Source: Rubripirellula sp. | GTDB lineage: Bacteria; Planctomycetota; Planctomycetia; Pirellulales; Pirellulaceae | Length of the DNA: 41,668 nucleotides | Reading direction: 5' to 3' | NCBI GenBank assembly: GCA_012270065.1 | Contig: JAAXJB010000106.1 | Span: 59,106-100,773 of the forward strand | Shown here: positions 35,828 through 41,668 of the stretch, in pieces | Layout of the letters: the number at the start of each line of letters is the position of its first letter | Position numbering within the stretch: position 1 is the stretch's first letter | Notes under the pieces: model-generated | What the model saw: only the letters and a program-made list of their open reading frames with translations | Databases searched by the model: none | Told to the model about the DNA's origin: nothing | Made by a program: the position numbers and the translations under genes

Positions 35828-37441
35828 TTACGGCGCAATGGTCAGCCAGACGTCTTCAATCCGTATCGTCTTGGCCAGATCATATCCGGCAAAAAACGGC
35901 TCGCCTGCCACGGAACCTTCCTTGTCCAATTCAAACACCTCGACTTTGATCACGCCCTGGTGTGTCAGATCATTCTTGGCTTCGAGCTTCAACTTAACGG
36001 CTTTCGCCGAATCTCCCTTGGCTTCTGATACGACGGGTTTGCATGTGACTCCCTCTGGCAGGCCCGATACACCGATCCGCAATTGCAAAGCGTAGCCATC
36101 CAATCGTGCGATGCTGACTGGCAATTCGAGCGATTCTCCTGCTTTCAACACAAAATGTTCTTCAGCCAAAGTTACCTCAACTGCCGGCTCGACTTCAGTT
36201 GCCACGAGCGTGTAGGCGTGTCTCATTCCGAAACCATCCACCAGGTCTGAGACCTGAACTTCAATCTGTCCGGTGTGTCCTGCCGTGAAGTCGACACTTG
36301 CATCATATTCACCTCTCTTTTTGTCATCGTTACGTGCAAGTTCTTTGCCGTCTTGCAGATCAATGACACGGAGAACCGAATCAAGAATCATGCCACTGCG
36401 CCGGGCGTGGGCCACAACACGATATTTGGCACCTTTGTTCACCGAGATCTGAACGCGATCAACTTCACCAGCGGCCGAGATCCTCCCGGAAAATGAGCAT
36501 GGCAACTTTTCGACAACCGTCAGCTCCTCGGACTCGATGAAATGATTTTGACCAGCAGCATTTGTATCAAGGTATTGCCAGCCCAATGACTCCGGAACAT
36601 GAATTGCGGCGCCCCCCAACCTGTTCACTTTTTGCTGCCTGACTCCCGCTGCATCGGCTAAATTCCAGCCTTGAACCTCGAATCGATCTGCCTTGTCCGA
36701 TTCACCGCTGAGTGGCAGAACATGATCCACGAAGGCATCGGTCGTCGCGCGCAGCTCGTAGACGAAAGTTGCCGCTCCTGCAAACCCAATCGTACTGTTG
36801 GGGGTTTCTGGAAACGCAAACAGCCGGACGTACAAGTCCGCATCTTCGGCAACAGGATAAACAAGCTGCGGATCGAGCCCCCGTTGGTCATCGGCTTGCC
36901 TCAGAACATGTCCCGCCTCATTCACCAGCTGCAGGACCGCATCCATGGGCGACCCTAGAATTTCATTCGCGATGACGGACACCACCAACGTGCGGCCCGC
37001 CTTGACTGAAACACGGAATGTATCCACTTCACCCGACTTTGAAAGTCGCCCTGCCACCGAGCATGGCATCTGCAATTCGGTCGCTTCATCGAGCGTCTGG
37101 TTCGGTTCTACTTCCTCCTTTGGCGCTGTCGGCTCAATCAACAACGGAACCAGCGCTGACGCAGAATCCGCATCGAAAGCCCGCACCCAGACGATCCCAG
37201 GGGGCGCTTCCGCAGCAACTTCGACCTTCAACTTGCCGGAATCCTTTTCAGCCCGGATCGAAACGTCATCCCGATCCACCATGATTTCAACCGGCCATTT
37301 GGGAAACTTGCCTTCGGCCTGAATCACAAGACTTTGACCAGTGCCGACAGCCGGAGGAAAAAACCGGTCCAGTTGAATTTGTGCAACGGCAGACGAAACA
37401 TTCAGCCAGCAGACCAGAACTCCCCACCACAACATTCGCAT
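35828..37441 (-). CDS. Secreted protein with two pre-peptidase C-terminal (PPC) domains
   Basis: A protein of about 537 residues. ATG 37441 (or 37435) gives a signal peptide (MLWWGVLVCWLNVSSAVA); the open frame continues up to a TTG at 37558, only five bases from the upstream stop, so a longer start is possible. Two PPC-like beta domains are seen, each with the typical SGxxDxFRVxVxxGxxxxVxV pattern: residues about 115-240 (RLSKSGEVDTFRVSVKAGRT) and about 310-410 (RISAAGEVDRVQISVNKGAK). A third beta region (about 420-537) follows. It is the third gene of the operon with DUF1549/DUF1553 and DUF1501, an arrangement common in planctomycetes. The product is probably a periplasmic or surface binding partner. 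Confidence 0.82.
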   Translation of the reverse strand: MRMLWWGVLVCWLNVSSAVAQIQLDRFFPPAVGTGQSLVIQAEGKFPKWPVEIMVDRDDVSIRAEKDSGKLKVEVAAEAPPGIVWVRAFDADSASALVPLLIEPTAPKEEVEPNQTLDEATELQMPCSVAGRLSKSGEVDTFRVSVKAGRTLVVSVIANEILGSPMDAVLQLVNEAGHVLRQADDQRGLDPQLVYPVAEDADLYVRLFAFPETPNSTIGFAGAATFVYELRATTDAFVDHVLPLSGESDKADRFEVQGWNLADAAGVRQQKVNRLGGAAIHVPESLGWQYLDTNAAGQNHFIESEELTVVEKLPCSFSGRISAAGEVDRVQISVNKGAKYRVVAHARRSGMILDSVLRVIDLQDGKELARNDDKKRGEYDASVDFTAGHTGQIEVQVSDLVDGFGMRHAYTLVATEVEPAVEVTLAEEHFVLKAGESLELPVSIARLDGYALQLRIGVSGLPEGVTCKPVVSEAKGDSAKAVKLKLEAKNDLTHQGVIKVEVFELDKEGSVAGEPFFAGYDLAKTIRIEDVWLTIAP

Positions 37442-37562
37442 CGCAATCACGGGCAAACTCCGCTGCACTTGAAAACGGCGAGGCGATGAAAGCAAAGCCA
37501 TCTGTTGCCATGCATCAACAAAAGGCCTCAAGGGAAAAACAGATTGCCTTGCCGTCAAACCC

Positions 37563-38897
37563 TCACCCCATCAATTCAGTAATGGGATCGGCATCACTCA
37601 CCAGGTGCACCGGACGCCCGTCAGGCGTGTACATCATTTGGCCAGGATCGATTCCCAGCTTCCGATAAACGGTGGATACGAAGTTTTCAGGAGAAAGAAT
37701 TCGTTCAATGGCCGCATAACCTTGGCGGTCAGTCGCTCCGATAACCTGGCCTCCGCGGGTTCCCCCACCGGCAAACATGACACTCATGGCGTTGGACCAA
37801 TGGTCGCGTCCACCACGATCATTGATCTTCGGAGTACGCCCGAATTCACCCAGAGCGATGACCATCGTCCGCTCCAGCATTCCACGCTGCTTGAGATCTT
37901 CAATCAGGGCAGCGATCGCGCTCTCAAACGGCGGTACCTTTTTGTCAAAGGCATTGAAGATGTCAGTGTGATGGTCCCAACCACCAAAATACAACGTCAC
38001 GAACGGAACCCCGGCCCCAACGAGGCGTCTTGCCAGCAGTGCCCGTTGTCCGAACGAACTGCGTCCGTAGGCATCTCTCACTTCTGCCGGTTCAGAATGA
38101 ATATCAAATGCGGCCTGTGCTTCACTGCTCTGCAGAATTTGCATGCCCTGGGAATAAAACTCATCGGCTGCGACAACAGGATCTGCCACAGCAGCGTCGG
38201 TCAATCGTTTCATCCTGTCGATCTGCCTTCGGATTTCCTGCCGACTCTCGAAGCGTGCATCGGTCAGACCGCTTGGGATCGTGACATCGCGAACACGAAA
38301 GTCGGATCGGTTCGGATCATCAGGCACAATGAACGGGGCATGTCGAGCGCCCAGGAAGTTAGGTCCGCCTGAACGCGACATGTTCGGCATCGTGAAATAG
38401 GGTGGCACACCGTCCGGGGCTCCCACTTGATGGGAAACAACGCTTCCCAGACTGGGATGAAAACTGACAAATGCTCCGCATCCTACGGGGATACGCGGTG
38501 GTGCGCCGGTCATCATGTAGTGGTTGCCCGCCCCATGATTGCCCTGATCGTGCCGAATCGATCGCACAATCGCCAGATCATTCGAAATGCCAGCCAGACG
38601 TTTCATGGGCTGGGAAAAGAACATTCCGGGTGTCTGTGTCGCAATGGGGCTGAACTGCCCTCGAATCTCGACCGGGGCTTCCGGCTTTGGATCAAATGTC
38701 TCGTAATGACTTGGCCCACCGTCCATCCAGATCAGAATACAAGCATCAGCTTCTTTCTTGATCTGAGTACCGTTTCCAGCTTCTGATGCCGTCGCCCGAA
38801 GTGCACCAGTCAGACCACCTGCTACCAGCCCCCCGAGTCCAAGTTTCAGTCCTTCCCGTCGGGAAATACCTTCGCAATTCCTTGTCCATGTTTTCAT
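37563..38897 (-). CDS. DUF1501 family TAT-exported protein
   Basis: A 444-residue DUF1501 protein, a lineage-expanded family in the alkaline-phosphatase/sulfatase superfamily with no proven function. A twin-arginine signal is present (SRREGLKLGLGG at about residues 12-23). Typical family motifs: CILIWMDGGPSHYETFDPKP near residue 53, IRHDQGNHGAGNHYMMTG, TLYFGGWDHHTD, ALGEFGRTPKIN, GRDHW and the GIDPGQMMYTPDGRP ending. The Asp, His and Asn positions resemble a metal site, but catalysis is unproven. Only 12 bp separate it from the upstream DUF1549/DUF1553 gene, and the PPC gene follows directly, so the three form an operon. Confidence 0.92.
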   Translation of the reverse strand: MKTWTRNCEGISRREGLKLGLGGLVAGGLTGALRATASEAGNGTQIKKEADACILIWMDGGPSHYETFDPKPEAPVEIRGQFSPIATQTPGMFFSQPMKRLAGISNDLAIVRSIRHDQGNHGAGNHYMMTGAPPRIPVGCGAFVSFHPSLGSVVSHQVGAPDGVPPYFTMPNMSRSGGPNFLGARHAPFIVPDDPNRSDFRVRDVTIPSGLTDARFESRQEIRRQIDRMKRLTDAAVADPVVAADEFYSQGMQILQSSEAQAAFDIHSEPAEVRDAYGRSSFGQRALLARRLVGAGVPFVTLYFGGWDHHTDIFNAFDKKVPPFESAIAALIEDLKQRGMLERTMVIALGEFGRTPKINDRGGRDHWSNAMSVMFAGGGTRGGQVIGATDRQGYAAIERILSPENFVSTVYRKLGIDPGQMMYTPDGRPVHLVSDADPITELMG

Positions 38898-38909
38898 CGC
38901 GTCAGACTC

Positions 38910-41306
38910 CTAATTCCGGATCGAAAATTCGGGTGAATTGACCATGGCCCACATGAGATCTTCGACCACGGTCCGGCGGTTTTCAACATCCTTCAACAAA
39001 CCAACAACATAATCCCGCTCCGCGTCGGTCGGAAAGCGAGAAAATGTTGCCAGGTACAATTCGTCGGCAATCTGAGGCGACGACATTTCACTGGCTCCAA
39101 GTTGGGCCGCACGACTACTGTCACTGCGAATCCGCCCATCCAATTCGCGCGAATTCATCAGGTGCAACGATTGTGTCACCGTGGAATCAGGCGTCCTTTC
39201 ACAGGGAGGATCCTGATTCTCGTTGGGGCGTCCAAAAGTATCGAGGAAAACCGAATCAACCCGGGTGGTCCAAATCTGATTGGCTCTGGATTCTGCCGGC
39301 AACCCAGTCAACTTGGCTGGCGTCTGTGTCACGTCCGCCACGGCGTCCATCAACACCTCCGCTCGCAAACGTCTTCGATAGTTTCGCGAGTAGTTCAGAC
39401 GGTCCCCCACATTGGCCTCATTTGGCAGAGAACTATGGCTGTACACCCGCGAAAGAACGATGGTTTTCAGGAGTTGTTTGAGATCAAAACCGGAGGCCCT
39501 GAAGTCATCAGCCAGTGCTTTCAAAAGTCGGGGGTTGCTGGCTGGATTCGTACTCCGAAGATCATCCACCGGCTCCACGAACCCTCGCCCCATCAGAATT
39601 GACCAGATTCGATTGACCTGTACCTGTGCAAAATAATCATTGCCCGGCGCTGTCATCCATTCCGCAAGCGAACTTCGTGGGTCCTCCATTTTCTCCACGC
39701 CAACTTCAACCGGTCCGTTCTGAGTTCCGGAGTCACCTGAATCCACTGGCTGATCGACTTCAAACAGCGGAACAGGTTGCAGGATTTCACCCGTCAAAGG
39801 ATGTTTGACATCTCCTTTGCTCGAAGTGAAAACAATCTCCTCCCCCCCTGAGATCGGTGGTGAAAGCCCCGTGCCCTTGCGTGTCACTTTTGAAAAGTAG
39901 GCAGCAAACTGATAGAAGTCCTGCTGACTCCAACGTTCAAACGGATGATGGTGACACTTGGCACACTCGAGTCTGATCCCAAGGAACAGTTGACTGACCA
40001 ACGTTGCAACCTCGTCGGGTGAACGACGATCGCGATACAACGTGGCAGCACCGTTTTGCCATGTACTGCCCTTGGCCGTCACAAGGCGACTGACAAATGT
40101 GTCATACGAGACGTTCTCTCGAAACTGTTCGCGAATCCAGTTATCGTAATTCAGGACTGCTTTGATCCCAACTCGATACGGATTCGGACGCAACAAGTCG
40201 GCCCAATAGCCAGCCCAATGGTCGACGTACTCGGGCCGCTGCAGTAACTGGTCAACAAGCTGCTCGCGTTTATTGTCTTGCTCGGACTCCAGAAATGCTC
40301 TCGCTTCATCCGGCGATGGCAGGCGGCCAATCAGATCAACGTGAACACGACGCAGAAATACCTCATCGGAAACCACTTCCGAAGGCCGGATTCCCAAACG
40401 TTGCAACTTGGCATAGATCTCGCTGTCGATGAAGTTCTGATGTGGCAAGTCATCGAAAACCTGATCGGGAACTTTCGTGGTTTGAGGAATGGCCACATTC
40501 GCAACACAGATATGATTCATGTACCGAGTCATGATTGCGGTTTCACCCGGCAGGGATCCAGCTTCCAGAACGCCCTGATCATTGACAGATACCACTGCTG
40601 GATCGTTGGAAAGATAAGTCGACAAGCTGGTCACATCTCGAGAAGTCCCATCGGTGTAACGAGCAACCACACGCAAGTTGCGGCTCTGTTCAGGCACCAG
40701 GGAAAAATCTGCCTGTTCAAGTGCCACGCTCTCAATCCTGGGTTCACCCGCGACTTTACGAGTGGCCCCCTGCTCAATCCATGACAGCAGCACACGATAA
40801 GGTTCTGAATCAGTCTCAAATCGTTTTCCACCGCCGTGAGGCAGCGATGCAACCGCCTTTTCCAGCAACAGACTCTTGCGGGCAGCCGCCGGGAAAAGTC
40901 GGCGTCCTCTTGCATCCTGTGTCAAAGCAGCGAAATCAAAATCGGGATCAAATGCCAACAGTGACAACTGGAAGCCATTCTGACCGCGTTGTTTCCCATG
41001 GCATGCCCCCATGTTGCATCCGTGAGCTGTTAATACCGGCAGCACATCCAGCTCAAAGCTGATCTTTGCATCAGGCTTACCAGTATCTGGGGACTTATCC
41101 AGTGTGTCTGCTGAATCCACGTCTTTGACCAGAACTACGTCGGCCTTCGCTCCGCTCTCAGTGGCAGGAGGCTCGGTAGCCCCTGCACCGCCATCAGACA
41201 CAAGAGCGAGCATGACACTCGCGACCCACAACCATGCGCCCCACAACCATGCGTGCTGCAGAGTTGGGCGAACGACTCGAATAACGTGCGTCGAAAACAA
41301 CATCAC
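38910..41306 (-). CDS. DUF1549/DUF1553 protein with cytochrome-like and BIG2 domains
   Basis: A 798-residue exported protein of the planctomycete DUF1549-DUF1553 class. After a hydrophobic signal segment (about 18-38) come an N-terminal cytochrome-like domain with Cys97-Asn-Met-Gly-Ala-Cys102-His103 followed by GKQRGQNGFQLSLLAFDP, a BIG2-type beta domain (about 195-275, RYTDGTSRDVTSLSTY), DUF1549 (about 290-455) ending with a true CxxCH motif at 448-452 (CAKCH), and DUF1553 (about 535-790, ending PEFSIRN). CxxCH suggests covalent haem c; the first motif has four residues between cysteines, as usual for this class, and may not bind haem. It heads an operon with DUF1501 12 bp downstream. The function is thought to be in periplasmic redox or polymer metabolism, unproven. 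Confidence 0.92.
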   Translation of the reverse strand: MMLFSTHVIRVVRPTLQHAWLWGAWLWVASVMLALVSDGGAGATEPPATESGAKADVVLVKDVDSADTLDKSPDTGKPDAKISFELDVLPVLTAHGCNMGACHGKQRGQNGFQLSLLAFDPDFDFAALTQDARGRRLFPAAARKSLLLEKAVASLPHGGGKRFETDSEPYRVLLSWIEQGATRKVAGEPRIESVALEQADFSLVPEQSRNLRVVARYTDGTSRDVTSLSTYLSNDPAVVSVNDQGVLEAGSLPGETAIMTRYMNHICVANVAIPQTTKVPDQVFDDLPHQNFIDSEIYAKLQRLGIRPSEVVSDEVFLRRVHVDLIGRLPSPDEARAFLESEQDNKREQLVDQLLQRPEYVDHWAGYWADLLRPNPYRVGIKAVLNYDNWIREQFRENVSYDTFVSRLVTAKGSTWQNGAATLYRDRRSPDEVATLVSQLFLGIRLECAKCHHHPFERWSQQDFYQFAAYFSKVTRKGTGLSPPISGGEEIVFTSSKGDVKHPLTGEILQPVPLFEVDQPVDSGDSGTQNGPVEVGVEKMEDPRSSLAEWMTAPGNDYFAQVQVNRIWSILMGRGFVEPVDDLRSTNPASNPRLLKALADDFRASGFDLKQLLKTIVLSRVYSHSSLPNEANVGDRLNYSRNYRRRLRAEVLMDAVADVTQTPAKLTGLPAESRANQIWTTRVDSVFLDTFGRPNENQDPPCERTPDSTVTQSLHLMNSRELDGRIRSDSSRAAQLGASEMSSPQIADELYLATFSRFPTDAERDYVVGLLKDVENRRTVVEDLMWAMVNSPEFSIRN

Positions 41307-41668
41307 GGGGTTCGGCTGATCGGGTAGGGCTGGTGGGATGGATGGCTCAAGGTAGGACCCTCTGATTGGCAGAGAGCTGCACTAGTTAGTTTATCTGATC
41401 GGGGCCGAGTTTGCGCCCCTCAAAGGTCTCAATCGTTGCAGGCACCGGTATCCCTTTCACGGTCTGAATCGATCAAAGCGAAAAAAACAGGCCGTTCATG
41501 CTTCGTTGACACTTTTTCGAACCGTCAAGAATTCTCCCGCGGCCCCCATCCCGTGACTCTCCGGGTAGCCAATGAATCCGGCTGAGGCTCCACCAATGCC
41601 CGGTTTTCAATGCTTCAATGCCCGGTTTTCAATGCTTCAATGCCCGGTTTTCAATGCTTCAATGCCCG
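41307..41668. other. Right-edge region upstream of the DUF1549 operon
   Basis: A 362-bp stretch with no gene, which should contain the operon promoter read on the minus strand. An A/T-rich patch near 41383-41400 is the best position, but no convincing -35/-10 pair was found. The right end is the tandem repeat listed separately. Confidence 0.5.
41594..41668. repeat. 22-bp tandem repeat, at least 3.4 copies, cut by window end
   Basis: The unit CAATGCCCGGTTTTCAATGC plus TT is repeated at 41594-41615, 41616-41637 and 41638-41659 without any mismatch, and a further nine bases (41660-41668) start a fourth copy before the window ends. The word CAATGC occurs twice in each unit. There are no unique spacers. 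The array lies about 290 bp upstream of the DUF1549 gene and its true length is unknown. Confidence 0.95.

Noticed and set aside
41594-41668. Possible CRISPR array at the right edge
   Set aside because: The 22-bp units are contiguous and identical with no spacers.

Overview
The window looks like a chromosomal segment of a planctomycete (class Planctomycetia; genus not resolvable from sequence alone). Several lineage hallmarks support this: a co-oriented DUF1549/DUF1553 cytochrome-like gene, DUF1501 gene and pre-peptidase-domain gene; two secreted sulfatases; PQQ-like beta-propellers; a twin-arginine amidohydrolase; a DUF2617 gene; and secreted proteins with planctomycete-style motifs. Base composition is moderate and even. 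I see no rRNA, tRNA, insertion sequence, prophage, integrase or CRISPR array. Gene density is ordinary and most transcription units are one to three genes long.

Layout. 1-9.9 kb: a 14-bp tandem repeat at the left edge, a DUF3417-type alpha-glucan phosphorylase (-), an acyl-CoA dehydrogenase-like gene (+) overlapping end-to-end with a roughly 1030-residue membrane-anchored protein of unknown function (-), then the GDP-L-fucose pair fcl-gmd (+) and an orphan GroES-like gene (+). 10-13.3 kb (-): a PQQ-like propeller, a small three-helix membrane protein and an M28 glutaminyl-cyclase-like enzyme whose N-terminal region carries an in-frame 24-bp repeat. 13.6-17.4 kb (+): a long NfeD-type protein and a short NfeD-like protein that overlap by 4 bp, then a YmdB-type phosphodiesterase. 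17.5-19.8 kb: a translationally coupled DUF2617 and HisA-like pair (-), divergent from a PabA/TrpG glutaminase (+). 19.8-23 kb (-): a TAT-exported amidohydrolase and an arylsulfatase. 23.3-26.1 kb (+): a flavin-dependent oxidoreductase with a halogenase-type WxWxIP motif and a HEAT/VWA protein. 26.1-28.2 kb (-): a second beta-propeller and a planctomycete-type secreted protein. 28.4-35.6 kb: CvpA-like (+), CysQ-like (-), heparan-N-sulfatase-like (+), a putative metalloprotease with an unusual zinc motif (-) and an M20 carboxypeptidase (+). 35.8-41.3 kb (-): the three-gene DUF1549/DUF1553, DUF1501 and PPC operon. The right edge is a 22-bp tandem repeat cut by the window end.

How the genes fit together. 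There is no single dominating system. The secreted sulfatases, propellers, peptidases and the DUF1549-DUF1501-PPC operon fit a periplasmic/cell-surface programme for degrading sulfated polysaccharides and proteins. fcl-gmd supplies GDP-fucose for the cell's own glycans. The items most worth a second look are the HisA-like/DUF2617/PabA neighbourhood (possible link to tetrahydromethanopterin-dependent C1 metabolism), the NfeD protein with two ClpP-like domains that both seem to lack the nucleophile, the HExxxH-type metalloprotease variant, the orphan co-chaperonin, and the tandem repeats at both window edges.
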